From the NCBI GenBank assembly GCA_002372325.1, contig DFFT01000179.1:1-64000 (forward strand): 64,000 nucleotides of DNA, given 5' to 3'. The translations under genes and the position numbers were made by a program. Within the stretch, counting starts at the first letter, position 1; every line of letters starts with the position of its first letter. The notes below the pieces were generated by a model that was not told where the DNA came from, made no database searches, and saw only the letters and a list, made by a program, of their open reading frames with translations. Source of the stretch: Succinivibrionaceae bacterium UBA3769 (GTDB lineage Bacteria; Pseudomonadota; Gammaproteobacteria; Enterobacterales; Succinivibrionaceae). Shown in pieces: positions 44,275 through 54,139 of this stretch.

Positions 44275-44997
44275 TTATTTGTTACGGCTTTTCATTCTGA
44301 TTTCATTCATTTCCGCGGCATCACGGGCCGGTGTCGCCCCCTCCAGCATTTTGTTAAGATACTCTATCTGCTCCTTGTCTTTGGCGATATGCCGCTGAAA
44401 AAAGTAAATTGTGAGCGCGAGATTCTGCAGGGAACTCAGTACCACGCTGTCGTTATAGCTGGTGTCGGTGGTAAGAATGGTAATGAAGCCGGCGAGTCCC
44501 TGTCCGACGTAGGTATCGTATTCCTCGGGTTCTCCCCGGCAGGACAGCCGGGTGCCGTAGATATAGTTTTCGTATTCGCTGGCCTTGCATTCTCCGGAGG
44601 CGGTGAGGTTGGTAATGACATCAGCTGCCGTGATGTCGTTTTTAGGCTCCATGACAATGCTCATAATGTCATGATCCGGACAGCGGAAGGCGGCAAATAT
44701 TCCGTCCCGGGTGTAGCTCACAAGGGAGCAGCCCTCAGGCAGTACCGCCGGGGCGGTGTTGCGCAGGGCCTTGGCCAGTGCCGGATTTGCCGGGGGATTT
44801 TTGACTGCCGGAGGCGCCGGGAGAATCTGGGCGGAGGTTCCCCCGGTGTTAAGGGCTCTTTGAGCGGCTTCCGTATCAAAGGATGACGCGGGAGCGGCGG
44901 TTTCAGCCAGAGCGAAACCGGCGCCGGCAGTCATGAGAAGAATCGCCGTGGCGGGAAGGAGTGACCGGGCGCGGTTCCGATAGTTTGCTTGATTCAT
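44275..44997 (-). CDS. Unknown exported protein
   Basis: A 240-residue protein of unknown function. It has a signal peptide (hydrophobic LLPATAILLMTAGAGFALA, cleavage after ALA), a Pro/Ala/Asn-rich linker (about 35-80), a compact domain with four cysteines (EGCSLVSY, FRCPDH, GECKAS, LSCRGEPE; two disulfides are likely in the periplasm) and a C-terminal charged helix (AKDKEQIEYLNKMLEGA). GAAAGG lies before the ATG. It sits between flgI and bioC with no operon partner. The pattern resembles no family I can name. Confidence 0.65.
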   Translation of the reverse strand: MNQANYRNRARSLLPATAILLMTAGAGFALAETAAPASSFDTEAAQRALNTGGTSAQILPAPPAVKNPPANPALAKALRNTAPAVLPEGCSLVSYTRDGIFAAFRCPDHDIMSIVMEPKNDITAADVITNLTASGECKASEYENYIYGTRLSCRGEPEEYDTYVGQGLAGFITILTTDTSYNDSVVLSSLQNLALTIYFFQRHIAKDKEQIEYLNKMLEGATPARDAAEMNEIRMKSRNK

Positions 44998-45143
44998 GAG
45001 CCTTTCTCCGGAATAGGGGATAAATATTGCAGAGCTAACCCAAAAGGGCTGATTACGGTGCTATGTTAAACCAAAGCTTCGCGTTTTGCAGCAGTTATGC
45101 CGAAGATATGCCGGAGAATAGCTGGGATCTCATTTTCGGGAGA

Positions 45144-45914
45144 TCACTTTTTGAGATATCCCAGCACAAAGGCAGTGCTGTAGGTATGAATAAGAGCGTT
45201 TCGGGTCTGTCTCTCCCCCAGAATCCCGAAAAACCGCCGGCAGGCTTCCCGGGGCATCGGCTTTTTGGAGACGCCGCTGGCTCCGATTTTGCGAATGGAG
45301 TCCAGATAGGCCCGAATACTGGCATACCTTTCCTGAAAAAACCGTTCCTGAGTTATGATGCCGGCGGAATCCTGCCCTGCGGCTTTTCCGGCAATGCCGC
45401 ATTCATCCAAAAGGGCGTGAATTTCTGTGAGATTTCGGAATTCCATGCATCTCCCCGGAAGTCCGGCCTTCTCAAGATCCTCTGAGAGCTCCTTCAGGGT
45501 TCCCGTTACGGGAATGGCGAGAGCGATAAAGGCTCCGTTCCGGCTGATGCGGCGGATTTCCCGGAACGCCTTTTCCAAACGGCACCAATGAAGGGCCATG
45601 GATGAAAATATCAGATCGCAGGAGTCAGCGGGCAGGGGGATATTCTCAATGTCTCCCGTAACAGCCCGGGCAGCGGGCACTCCGGTTCTGGAGGCCCGGG
45701 CCGTCATGGCGGGAGAAATATCGATGCCGATAATGCTTTGGGCCTTTTCCCTGAGGGCTGCGAAGTTCACTCCGGGACCGGAGCCCAGATCCGCTCCCCG
45801 GAAAAAACCATTCGGGATCTCCTGAATCAGGGCGGCGGCGATTCTTTTCTGAACCGTGGCCAGAGATGCATAGCTGTCCGCCCCCCTGGAAAAATGCTTT
45901 TCCGCCATGCTCAT
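45144..45914 (-). CDS. bioC: Malonyl-ACP O-methyltransferase BioC
   Basis: Methylates the malonyl thioester to start pimeloyl synthesis for biotin. The 256 residues form a class I SAM methyltransferase: FRGADLGSGPGVNFAALREKA (motif I), GIDISPAMTARA, DLIFSSMALHWC and ALAIPVTGTLKEL. The start overlaps the bioF stop as ATGA, so translation is coupled. The bioF-bioC adjacency makes BioC more likely than a generic methyltransferase. Confidence 0.92.
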   Translation of the reverse strand: MSMAEKHFSRGADSYASLATVQKRIAAALIQEIPNGFFRGADLGSGPGVNFAALREKAQSIIGIDISPAMTARASRTGVPAARAVTGDIENIPLPADSCDLIFSSMALHWCRLEKAFREIRRISRNGAFIALAIPVTGTLKELSEDLEKAGLPGRCMEFRNLTEIHALLDECGIAGKAAGQDSAGIITQERFFQERYASIRAYLDSIRKIGASGVSKKPMPREACRRFFGILGERQTRNALIHTYSTAFVLGYLKK

Positions 45915-47194
45915 AAATTTTCTTCCCTGTCCGGAAAATCTGTTCCGGTGCGCTGTTCTGCCGGCGGCTGGGTCACATAGCCTTCCTGTCCCAGCTTTCG
46001 GATAATCTGATGAAGCTTTTCCGCAAGAAAATCCGCATCCTCCTCCCGGTGCGCGGCGGTGAGGGTGATCCGGAGGCGGGCGGAGCCCCGGGGCACTGTG
46101 GGCGGCCTGATGCTGCCTAAGAGTATTCCTGCCGCTTTAAGCTCCTCTGATACCCGCATCATGATGCCGGCGTCCCCGATAATGACAGGCTGGATGGCGG
46201 TTTCCGAGCCGGGGCAGCGTTCCGGAAGGAGACTTTTCATGGCGTTCTGGAATCTGCTTACGAGTGCCTTAAGATGACTTCTGAGTTCCGCTCCTTCGCT
46301 TCCCTCAATGATGTCCAGAGCCTTCAGAGCGCCCTGAGCCAGGAAGGCCGGAGCCATGGTGGAATAGATATACTCCCGGGAGGTGTTTACCATAAAGTCC
46401 GTAAAATCACGGGCGCCGGCCGCAAAGGCTCCGGAAAGCCCCAGAGCCTTGCTGAAGGTGCCCATGTAAACGTCAATGTTCTGAAAGCCCGTGCCCTGAT
46501 AATCCGGGCTGCCGTGTCCCTGCCGTCCCAGAACCCCGAAGCCGTGGGCATCATCCAGGATCAGGGGCGTCCGATACTGTTCCCGCAGGGACAGGAGTTT
46601 TTTAAGAGGGGCCTGATCCCCGTCCATGCTGAATACTCCCTCGGTGGCAATTACGCCGGGGCCCGGGGCTTTTCGGAGCAGCTTTTCCAGATGGGCGGCA
46701 TCATTGTGCCGAAACCGGGAGAGCCTTTTGGCATAAAAGGCCATATCCTGCATGGAGGCATGAGACAGGCGATCCGGAAAAAGTCCTGCATTGAGAGTCA
46801 TAAAGGCCTTCATAAGAGCCTGATTGGCGCTGAATCCGGTGCTGAAGAGGAGGACGCCATCTTTTCCGGTAATGGCCCGGAGTCTTTCCATAAGCTCTTC
46901 ATGAACGGGACTCAGGCCGGTAACCAGAGGACTGGCTCCGGAACCGGCCCCGTATTTTTCCAGGCCTTCCCGGAGAGCCCGGAGGATTGCGGGATGAGTT
47001 GAGAGTCCCAGATAGTCGTTGGAGGCGAAGTTAAGGAGGGGGCCGGATCCGGTCATGGCAAAGCGGCTACCGGATTTGCCGGGATCCTCCTCGTCCCAGA
47101 TTCTGGTTACCACCGGGCATTTCCGTAACAGATCCTGCTTCTCCAGATCCTTAAGGATCTCCCTGGTATTAAAGATGCTATTGATAAGACTCAC
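45911..47194 (-). CDS. bioF: 8-amino-7-oxononanoate synthase BioF
   Basis: PLP enzyme joining pimeloyl-ACP and alanine in biotin synthesis. About 427 residues, longer than the usual 385, with [30 protein letters not shown] and the PLP lysine in [15 protein letters not shown]. The GTG at 47194 is chosen because it overlaps the bioB stop as GTGA and gives [14 protein letters not shown] further upstream GTG at 47218 lies inside bioB. The call is firm; the start is likely but not certain. Confidence 0.94.
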   Translation of the reverse strand: MSLINSIFNTREILKDLEKQDLLRKCPVVTRIWDEEDPGKSGSRFAMTGSGPLLNFASNDYLGLSTHPAILRALREGLEKYGAGSGASPLVTGLSPVHEELMERLRAITGKDGVLLFSTGFSANQALMKAFMTLNAGLFPDRLSHASMQDMAFYAKRLSRFRHNDAAHLEKLLRKAPGPGVIATEGVFSMDGDQAPLKKLLSLREQYRTPLILDDAHGFGVLGRQGHGSPDYQGTGFQNIDVYMGTFSKALGLSGAFAAGARDFTDFMVNTSREYIYSTMAPAFLAQGALKALDIIEGSEGAELRSHLKALVSRFQNAMKSLLPERCPGSETAIQPVIIGDAGIMMRVSEELKAAGILLGSIRPPTVPRGSARLRITLTAAHREEDADFLAEKLHQIIRKLGQEGYVTQPPAEQRTGTDFPDREENL

Positions 47195-48240
47195 AGATGT
47201 TTTTCCAGACTGTAGCACTTATGATCCGAAAAGCTGTCATGGAGGCTGTCATAGATTTTCCGGCCGTCCTCCTCCGGAGTGCCTTCGGGGCCCTTAAGGG
47301 TGGTTTTTACACCCAGTTTCCGGAGCAGGGCAAAGTCGGCATCTTCCCTGGCATTGGGAGTGGTGAGGAGCCGGCAGCCGTAGAACACGGAGTTGGCTCC
47401 GGCCAGAAAGGCCAGGGCCTGAGCCTCGGCGCTGAGAGATTTTCTTCCGGCGGACATTCTCACATAAGATGCCGGCATGATGATCCGGGCGGTGGCAATC
47501 ATTCTGATAAAGTCCAGAGGATCCACGTCCGGCTGGTTTTCCAGGGGGAGACCCTTCACTTTGACCAGAATGTTTATGGGGACAGATTCCGGATGGGGAT
47601 CCAGATTGGCCAGGGTTTTCAGGAAGCTGGCCCGGTCATCAGCGGATTCTCCCATGCCCACAATGCCCCCGGAGCAGATTTTAATGCCCGCCTTCCGGAC
47701 ATATTCCAGAGTTTTCAGGCGATCCGCAAAGGTACGGGTGGTGATGATCTGGCCGTAGTATTCCGGAGAGGTATCCAGATTGTGGTTATAGTAGTCCAGC
47801 CCGGCTTCTTTAAGCTCCCGAGCCTGGTTTTCCGTAAGCATGCCCAGAGTCATGCAGGTTTCCAGCCCCAGCGCTTTAACCATCCTTATCATTTTGGTGA
47901 GATACGCCATATCCCGATCCCGGGGATCCCGCCAGGCTGCTCCCATGCAGAATCGGGTGGCTCCCGCATCCCGGGCCTCCTTGGCCTTTTCCAGCACGGT
48001 ATTGAGATCCAGAAGCCTTTCCGGCTGAAGACCGGTGGGGTTATGAACGCTCTGGGGGCAGTATTTGCAGTCCTCAGGACAGCTGCCGGTTTTAATTGAG
48101 ATAAGAGAGCTTACCTGCACCGTACCCTCCGGAAAGTACTTCCGGTGCGTTTCCTGAGCTCTCATGATGAGCTCCAGAAAAGGAGCGGTCAGTATTTCCT
48201 TTACCTCCCGCTGAGTCCAGTCGTGTCTGATTTCGTCCAT
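47191..48240 (-). CDS. bioB: Biotin synthase BioB
   Basis: Radical-SAM enzyme inserting sulfur into dethiobiotin. The 349 residues contain the cluster-binding CPEDCKYC motif (in [14 protein letters not shown]), [24 protein letters not shown] and the Arg-containing MSAGRKSL of BioB. First gene of the minus-strand bioBFC unit, facing bioA across a BirA-type operator. Confidence 0.98.
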   Translation of the reverse strand: MDEIRHDWTQREVKEILTAPFLELIMRAQETHRKYFPEGTVQVSSLISIKTGSCPEDCKYCPQSVHNPTGLQPERLLDLNTVLEKAKEARDAGATRFCMGAAWRDPRDRDMAYLTKMIRMVKALGLETCMTLGMLTENQARELKEAGLDYYNHNLDTSPEYYGQIITTRTFADRLKTLEYVRKAGIKICSGGIVGMGESADDRASFLKTLANLDPHPESVPINILVKVKGLPLENQPDVDPLDFIRMIATARIIMPASYVRMSAGRKSLSAEAQALAFLAGANSVFYGCRLLTTPNAREDADFALLRKLGVKTTLKGPEGTPEEDGRKIYDSLHDSFSDHKCYSLEKHL

Positions 48241-48350
48241 GGGGCCATCCTGCTCTTAATGAAAAAAATTCGGGATTGCAGTTTTTTTTCGGCCTCGGCA
48301 GCCCCGAATAAAGTCGGAATGTATTTTTGAGTTTAATCTTTGGGAGTATA

Positions 48351-48383
48351 CTGTCAACGTATTTTAAATCATTAGGTTTACAG
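48351..48383. promoter_or_regulatory. BirA operator between bioB and bioA
   Basis: CTGTCAACG (48351-48359) and GGTTTACAG (48375-48383) form an imperfect palindrome with a 15-base spacer, matching the BirA pattern TTGTAAACC-N15/16-GGTTTACAA. A minus-strand TTGACA (48352-48357) lies inside the left half-site and is a likely -35 box for bioB. A plus-strand TATACT (48347-48352) touches the same half-site. Biotinyl-AMP-bound BirA would therefore block both promoters. Confidence 0.82.
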
Positions 48384-48394
48384 AAGTATAAAAT

Positions 48395-49699
48395 ATGAAC
48401 AATGAATTACTGACCTTTGCCAGAAATCATGTCTGGCATCCCTATGATTCCCTTAAGGAGCCTATTCCGGCGCTGGACGTGGTTCGGGCTTCGGGAACCA
48501 CGCTGTATTTAAGCGACGGAAGAGAGCTTACGGACGGCATGTCCGGCTGGTGGTCGGTCTGCCACGGCTACGGCCACCCCGTCATTATTTCCGAAATGGA
48601 GAAGCAGCTTCGCAGAATGTCTCATGTAATGTTTGCCGGACTTATTCACGAGCCGGCGGCTGAGGTGGCGCGGAGGCTGTCCGCTATGACTCCCCCGGAT
48701 CTAAACGACGTATTTTTTGCGGATTCCGGTTCCGTGGCGGTGGAGATTGCTCTCAAAATGGCCGTGCAGTATCAGGAAAGCCGGATGCCTTCCCGGAAGA
48801 GATTTCTGACTGTGCGGGGCGGCTATCACGGAGATACCCTGGGCGCCATGTCCGTTACGGATCCCGGGAACGGTTTTGCCGGCTCCTTAGGCCGGTATAT
48901 TCCGGAGCAGATCTTTATTTCCCGGCCCGGCATTCCCTTCGGGGCCCCGTGGGATGCCGGAGTCATGGATGAGCTTCATGAGGCTCTGGAACGCTATCAG
49001 GACGAGATTGCCGGATTTATTCTGGAACCCGTGATGCAGGGAGCCGGCGGCATGTATTTCTACCATCCGGAATATCTCCGCGCAGCCCGGAAGCTTACCC
49101 GGGACTATGACGTGATTTTTATCTGCGATGAAATTGCCACCGGCTTCGGACGCACCGGTGAAATGTTTGCCTGTGATTATGCCGGGATCTCTCCGGATAT
49201 CATGACTCTGGGGAAGGGGCTTACGGGGGGCATGATTTCATTAAGCGCCGTTCTTACCGGAGACAAAATCCGGGATGGGGTGCACCGATCCTCGGCCCGG
49301 GCCCTTATGCACGGCCCCACCTTTATGGCGAACCCCCTGGCCGTCAGCGCGGCTCTGGGGAGCCTCAAGGCCCTGGAAAGCTACGACTGGAGAACCCGGG
49401 TGCATCATATTGAGGAGATCCTGAAACGGGAGCTTGCTCCCCTTTCCGAGTCTCCTCTGGTACGGGAGACCCGGGTGCTGGGGGCTGTGGGAGCAGTGGA
49501 AATGCGGCAGCCGGTGCATACCGCGGCGATGCAGGCATTTCTGACGGGAGAAGGAGTCTGGCTGCGTCCCTTCGGTAACATTGTTTACATTTATCCGCCC
49601 TTCGTGATTACGGATGAGGATCTTCTCCGCTGCGTCCGGAGCGCAGAAAAGCTTATTCGCGGCATGGAAAAGGGCGTTATCCGGGGCTTTCGGGAATAA
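48395..49699 (+). CDS. bioA: Adenosylmethionine--8-amino-7-oxononanoate aminotransferase BioA
   Basis: PLP aminotransferase making 7,8-diaminopelargonate in biotin synthesis; 434 residues. Conserved parts are HVWHPYDSL, GMSGWWSVCHGYGHP, RGGYHGDTLGAMSVTDPG, CDEIATGFGRTG and the PLP lysine in TLGKGLTGGMISLSA. It diverges from bioBFC. bioD is not in the window. Confidence 0.97.
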   Translation: MNNELLTFARNHVWHPYDSLKEPIPALDVVRASGTTLYLSDGRELTDGMSGWWSVCHGYGHPVIISEMEKQLRRMSHVMFAGLIHEPAAEVARRLSAMTPPDLNDVFFADSGSVAVEIALKMAVQYQESRMPSRKRFLTVRGGYHGDTLGAMSVTDPGNGFAGSLGRYIPEQIFISRPGIPFGAPWDAGVMDELHEALERYQDEIAGFILEPVMQGAGGMYFYHPEYLRAARKLTRDYDVIFICDEIATGFGRTGEMFACDYAGISPDIMTLGKGLTGGMISLSAVLTGDKIRDGVHRSSARALMHGPTFMANPLAVSAALGSLKALESYDWRTRVHHIEEILKRELAPLSESPLVRETRVLGAVGAVEMRQPVHTAAMQAFLTGEGVWLRPFGNIVYIYPPFVITDEDLLRCVRSAEKLIRGMEKGVIRGFRE

Positions 49700-49739
49700 C
49701 CGAGGGGCAGAGCGTGACAGGGGCGGAGTTTAGCCCGTC

Positions 49740-50531
49740 CTACTTGCACTCCTTCCCGGCCACCAGATTGGTGATCTCGCGGTTATTGATAATGCCGTGC
49801 CACTTCATCTTGTCCAGCATGGATATCAGGTGCCGGGAGCTTTTGCCCTTGCAGGCTTCCCGGTACATCTGCTCCAGATAGCCGTCCAAAACCTCCGCGG
49901 AATTCCTTTTGTCCTCCCCGGGGGGCGGGGTGTACTGCACGTAGAAATGGATCTCCGAACCGGGGCCGATGGCCGCCCGTTCCAGCACCAGATTGGGCGC
50001 CAGCCGGCGGGGGAGATTCTTTTCCAGAAGCGGGCGGTAGACCCGGTTCAGAAAGTCCTCGTCATAATAGCCCTGCTTTTTCTGCTTCACCATGGCCTTG
50101 GTGGTGTTGAAGCTGTTGCCGCTGTTTTCTTTGCAGAAGCCGTTATTTATAAGGTGCCGGGAGATCTCCTGTCCGGAGCTGTCAAGATAGACTAGGCTGA
50201 GATAGCTTTGCTTGTTGACGTAGCGGGAAAACTGGCCGGAGATCCGGGAGCCCTGACAGAAAAATCCGGTCAGAAATTCGGAGCTGGCGGAGGCGAAATT
50301 TTCTGCGCTGTCCTTTTGTTCCCTGAGGTTCAGGCTGTTTTTCTTAACGGTTACCTGAATGCCCTTGCCGTCGGGCAGGGGAGATACCCTGGTTTCGTTA
50401 TCCGGATCCTGAGGAAGCAGCTTGGTGAGATCCTTCATGAGGGTTTCCCGATCCTCTGCCGGGGAGCATCCGGTCAGCATCATGACAGCAATTCCGGTAA
50501 TAGTCAGATATATCTGCAGTTTTTTAAGCAT
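49740..50531 (-). CDS. Unknown lipoprotein
   Basis: A 263-residue lipoprotein of unknown function. The signal peptide MLKKLQIYLTITGIAVMMLTGC ends in lipobox LTGC. The ATG at 50531 follows GGAGGGA and is preferred over an upstream in-frame start at 50567. The mature protein is mixed alpha/beta and basic, with TRVSPLPDGKGIQVTVKKN, YVNKQSYLSLVYLDSSGQEISRHLINNGFC and IHFYVQYTPPPGEDK. Four cysteines follow the lipid cysteine. No family was recognised. It lies downstream of proS on the same strand but after its terminator. Confidence 0.65.
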   Translation of the reverse strand: MLKKLQIYLTITGIAVMMLTGCSPAEDRETLMKDLTKLLPQDPDNETRVSPLPDGKGIQVTVKKNSLNLREQKDSAENFASASSEFLTGFFCQGSRISGQFSRYVNKQSYLSLVYLDSSGQEISRHLINNGFCKENSGNSFNTTKAMVKQKKQGYYDEDFLNRVYRPLLEKNLPRRLAPNLVLERAAIGPGSEIHFYVQYTPPPGEDKRNSAEVLDGYLEQMYREACKGKSSRHLISMLDKMKWHGIINNREITNLVAGKECK

Positions 50532-50630
50532 GCCGTTATCCCTCCTCCGACGTCTGATGGAATTCATCTTAGCACATTCCGTTCTTCGGGATTTTGACTT
50601 AGGCTGAGTCTTCCGGAAAAATCTCGCCGC

Positions 50631-50662
50631 AAAAAAACGCGGCCCTGAGAGGAGAGCCGCGC
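50631..50662 (-). terminator. Terminator after proS
   Basis: On the minus strand CGCGGC and GCCGCG pair around a 12-base loop and are followed by seven T. It begins about 28 bases after the proS stop. Confidence 0.88.
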
Positions 50663-50689
50663 TTCAATCAGTTTAGCGAAATTACGGAG

Positions 50690-52411
50690 TTATTTTCCGA
50701 TCTTTTCCCGGAGGAGGTTCCGGATATCGGTCAGAGGCACCTTGGTCTTGGCGAGATCCTTTCTGGCTTCGTATTCCACCGCGCCTTCCTGCAGGGTCTT
50801 GTCTCCGATGATAACAATGTGCGGAATGCCCAGAAGCTCCATATCCGCAAATTTAACCCCCGGTCTTTCGTTACGGTCATCCAGAAGAACCTCGGCGCCG
50901 GCCTGGATGAGATCCTCGTAGAGTTTGTCCGCAGTTTCTGTTACCTGTGCGCTCTTGCCGTAGTTCAGCGGAATCAGCGCCACCTGGAACGGAGCCAGAG
51001 CATCCGGCCAGATAATGCCCCGGTCATCGTGATTCTGTTCGATGGCGGCGGCGATTACCCGGGTAACGCCGATGCCGTAGCAGCCCATTTCCATGGGGAT
51101 GTTCTTGCCGTTTTCATCGAGCACGGTGGCCCCCATGGCCGCGGAATACTTGGTGCCCAGTTCAAATACCTGGCCTACCTCAATGCCGTGCTTGAGGATC
51201 ACGGTGCCCTTGCCGTCCGGGCTGGGATCTCCGGCCACGATGTTGCGGAGATCCTGCACCTCGAATTCCGGAATATCCCGTACCAGGTTGGCCCCGGTGT
51301 AGTGGAAGCCGGTTTCATTGGCTCCGGTGCAGAAATCGGACATTACGGAGGCTGCCCGATCCACAATGATGCGTCCCTTGAAGCCCACCGGCCCCAGAGA
51401 GCCCGGAAGAGCACCCAGAGTTTCCTGAATTTCCTTTTCGGAGGCGAAGGTCAGCGGCGCGGAAATGCCGGGGATCTTTTCTGCCTTGACCTCGTTAAGC
51501 TCATGATCGCCCCGCAGCACCAGCATTACCAGACAGTCCTGGCCCTCCGGAGTTTCCCCGTGCACCACCAGAGTCTTGGCTACCGTGCTGACATCCCGCT
51601 TCAGGAAGGCTGCCACCTCCTCCACGGTATGAGCATCAGGAGTGGCCACCTTGGTCAGGCTTTCCGCCGGGGCCTTTCTTTCTTCTGCCGGCATGGGAGC
51701 CTCCGCCATTTCGATGTTGGCGGCATAGTCTGACTCATTGGAGAACACAATTATGTCCTCGCCGGCATCGGCCAGCACCTGGAATTCATGGGAATGATTG
51801 CCGCCGATGGAACCGGTATCGGCTTCAACCGGCCGGAAGAACAGTCCCATTCTGGTGAAGATGCGGTTATAGGTGTCGTACATCAGCTGGTAGGTTTCAT
51901 GGAGACTTTCCAGATTGGTGTGGAAGGAATAGGCATCCTTCATGACGAATTCCCGGCCCCGCATGACTCCGAAGCGGGGACGCACCTCGTCCCGGAACTT
52001 GGTCTGGATCTGATACAGGTTCAGGGGCAGCTGCTTATAGCTTTTAACTTCATAGGAGGCCAGCCAGGTTACCACTTCCTCGTGGGTGGGGCCAAGCACA
52101 AAGCTGTTTTCCTTTCTGTCCCGGAAGCGGCAGAGCTCGGGGCCGTACTTTTCCCATCTGCCGGATTCCTGCCAGAGCTCCGCCGGCTGCACTACCGGCA
52201 TATTTATTTCCAGAGCTCCGGATTTGTCCATTTCCTCGCGGATAATGTTTTCCGCTTTGTTCAATACTCTAAGTCCGGCGGGAAGCCATACGTAGAGACC
52301 GGAGGCCAGCTGCCGGATGAGACCGGCGCGGAGCATAAGCTGATGACTGGCAACAGAGGCTTCGGCGGGAACCTCTTTCAGGGTTGATATGAGAAATTTA
52401 CTGGTGCGCAT
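50690..52411 (-). CDS. proS: Proline--tRNA ligase
   Basis: Class II synthetase of the bacterial type, 573 residues, charging tRNA-Pro. It has motif 1/2 sequence ([22 protein letters not shown]), the YbaK-like editing insertion (about 240-380; [24 protein letters not shown]) that clears Ala-tRNA-Pro, motif 3 ([20 protein letters not shown]) and the C-terminal anticodon-binding domain. ATG at 52411. Confidence 0.98.
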   Translation of the reverse strand: MRTSKFLISTLKEVPAEASVASHQLMLRAGLIRQLASGLYVWLPAGLRVLNKAENIIREEMDKSGALEINMPVVQPAELWQESGRWEKYGPELCRFRDRKENSFVLGPTHEEVVTWLASYEVKSYKQLPLNLYQIQTKFRDEVRPRFGVMRGREFVMKDAYSFHTNLESLHETYQLMYDTYNRIFTRMGLFFRPVEADTGSIGGNHSHEFQVLADAGEDIIVFSNESDYAANIEMAEAPMPAEERKAPAESLTKVATPDAHTVEEVAAFLKRDVSTVAKTLVVHGETPEGQDCLVMLVLRGDHELNEVKAEKIPGISAPLTFASEKEIQETLGALPGSLGPVGFKGRIIVDRAASVMSDFCTGANETGFHYTGANLVRDIPEFEVQDLRNIVAGDPSPDGKGTVILKHGIEVGQVFELGTKYSAAMGATVLDENGKNIPMEMGCYGIGVTRVIAAAIEQNHDDRGIIWPDALAPFQVALIPLNYGKSAQVTETADKLYEDLIQAGAEVLLDDRNERPGVKFADMELLGIPHIVIIGDKTLQEGAVEYEARKDLAKTKVPLTDIRNLLREKIGK

Positions 52412-52660
52412 GTTTAGCCTTTAGATTAATCCCTGTGACACAGGTAGAAAAAACTGTCCGCTATTTTAGCAAAAACGGAGCCTTTTGGAGAGCCTGAATA
52501 CGCGCCGGAAAAAATGCTGTTTTCGGGGAAAATACCGGTACGGGAAGGCCAAATAACGAATTTGCCGGCCTAAGAAAGCCTATTCATGTTAAAATCATGC
52601 TATTCCGGCAGGAACGCCGGATATCTGTTGCAAAACCGTTCTTTCAGGGGGAATTCCGGA

Positions 52661-52876
52661 GTGGTACTTTTTCTTTATACGTTTGCGGCGTTTGCGCTGT
52701 TTTTTCTTCTGGCCGGTGTGGGCTACATCATTCAGCACAAGATGATTCACGGTTCCTGCGGCGGTCTCGCAAATGCCGGTATCGAAAAGGCCTGTTCCTG
52801 CGAAAAGCCCTGCTTTAAAAGAAGAGTGGTAACCAAAATCAAAAGCCTGGCCGGAAAAGACCCCGGGCAGAGCTGA
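52661..52876 (+). CDS. nqrM: NqrM-like Na+-NQR maturation protein
   Basis: A small membrane protein of about 71 residues with one hydrophobic helix (VLFLYTFAAFALFFLLAGVGYII) followed by a four-cysteine pattern, GSCGGLANAGIEKACSCEKPC, matching the NqrM/DUF539 family. NqrM delivers iron to the NqrD/NqrE site of the Na+-pumping NADH:quinone oxidoreductase. The GTG at 52661 has GGGGGA upstream and gives the usual length; a longer frame from 52586 adds an atypical N-terminus. It precedes apbE, its functional partner. Confidence 0.85.
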   Translation: MVLFLYTFAAFALFFLLAGVGYIIQHKMIHGSCGGLANAGIEKACSCEKPCFKRRVVTKIKSLAGKDPGQS

Positions 52877-52980
52877 TGCCATTTGCTTTTCCGGCGCGGC
52901 CGGATCTCCCGGAAAACTTTATCCCGATACCGGTTTTCTTATTTTTCACTGACAGCTTGATGCAGGATCTTTAACCTTTG

Positions 52981-54048
52981 ATGAAAAAAATAGCGCTATC
53001 CCTTTTAACTGTTTCCCTTCTGGCCGGATTCTGCGCCGGCCTTGCGGGGTGCGACATCGGCACCTCTTCCCGCAGCGAGATCAAAATCGGCGGAAAGACC
53101 ATGGGCACCTTCTACAATATCACTGTTATCGGGGATTATCCCGGCGGACAGGATCAGCTCCGGCACGAAGCCGAGGAGGTGCTGGACAGCATAAACAAGG
53201 AGATTTCCTTTTTTGACCGGAACAGCGAGCTTTCTCGTTTCAATCAGCACAGATCCACGGAGCCCTTCAAGGTATCTCAGGACGTGGCGGACGTGGTTAT
53301 CGCCAGTATCCGGGCCGGGCAGGAATTGCATGGCGCGGTGGATGTCACCGTAGGCCCCTTGGTGAATCTCTGGGGCTTCGGACATGTAAAGCCCGAAACT
53401 CTGCCTCCCGTTCCCGATGATAATGCCATTAATGCGGCCCGGAAGCGTGTCGGTCTGGACAAGCTGCATGTGATTGTGGGTTACAATTCAGCGCAGCTTA
53501 AAAAGGATAATCCCCAGCTGGAGGTGGATCTCTCCACGGTAGGCGAAGGCTTCGGAGCGGACAAGCTGGCGGAGCTCATGGATCGCCGGGGCATTCAGAA
53601 CTACATGGTTTCGGTGGCCGGCGCTATCCGCACCAAGGGGCTTAACAGCCGGGGCAAGGACTGGGTGGTGGCTATCGAGCATCCGACCACAGAACAGGCG
53701 GTGGGACAGCGGCTGGAGATCCCGGTTTGCACCAGAGGACAGGCCATTTCCACCTCTGGAAGCTACCGCAACTATAAAATTGATGAAAAAACCGGCGCGA
53801 GGCTCAGTCATATCATCGATCCGGCCACCGGAAAACCCATTACCCATCATACGGTTTCGATTACCGTGGTGGGCCCTACGGCACTTTGGACAGATGCCAT
53901 TGATACCGGACTTATGGTTATGGGATCCGATGAGGCGCTCCGCTATGCCAATGAAAGAAGCATGGCCATCTACACCATTGTGAAGGAAGGCAATGAGTTC
54001 AAGTCGCACTACAGCAAGGCCATGCAGCAATATCTGGTCTGCGATTAG
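52981..54048 (+). CDS. apbE: FAD:protein FMN transferase ApbE
   Basis: Periplasmic lipoprotein that attaches FMN to threonines of NqrB, NqrC and related proteins. The 355 residues have a signal peptide with lipobox LAGC, GGKTMGTFYNITV, the FDRNSELSRFN block, HGAVDVTVGPLVNLWGFG and the C-terminal HIIDPATGKPITHHTVSITVVGPTALWTDAIDTGLMVMG. The ATG at 52981 is preferred over the TTG just before it. It is 104 bases after nqrM. The nqrABCDEF genes themselves are not in the window. Confidence 0.96.
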   Translation: MKKIALSLLTVSLLAGFCAGLAGCDIGTSSRSEIKIGGKTMGTFYNITVIGDYPGGQDQLRHEAEEVLDSINKEISFFDRNSELSRFNQHRSTEPFKVSQDVADVVIASIRAGQELHGAVDVTVGPLVNLWGFGHVKPETLPPVPDDNAINAARKRVGLDKLHVIVGYNSAQLKKDNPQLEVDLSTVGEGFGADKLAELMDRRGIQNYMVSVAGAIRTKGLNSRGKDWVVAIEHPTTEQAVGQRLEIPVCTRGQAISTSGSYRNYKIDEKTGARLSHIIDPATGKPITHHTVSITVVGPTALWTDAIDTGLMVMGSDEALRYANERSMAIYTIVKEGNEFKSHYSKAMQQYLVCD

Positions 54049-54075
54049 GATTTTCTGAAAGACATCAGGATACAG

Positions 54076-54110
54076 AGGGAGCTTTTTAAAAGGGCTCCCT
54101 TATTTTTTCG
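54076..54110 (+). terminator. Terminator after apbE
   Basis: AGGGAGC (54076-54082) pairs with GCTCCCT (54094-54100) around an A/T-rich loop, followed by TATTTTTT. Confidence 0.87.
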
Positions 54111-54139
54111 GGGGCTTTTCCGAGCAGGCGTTCCCGCTC

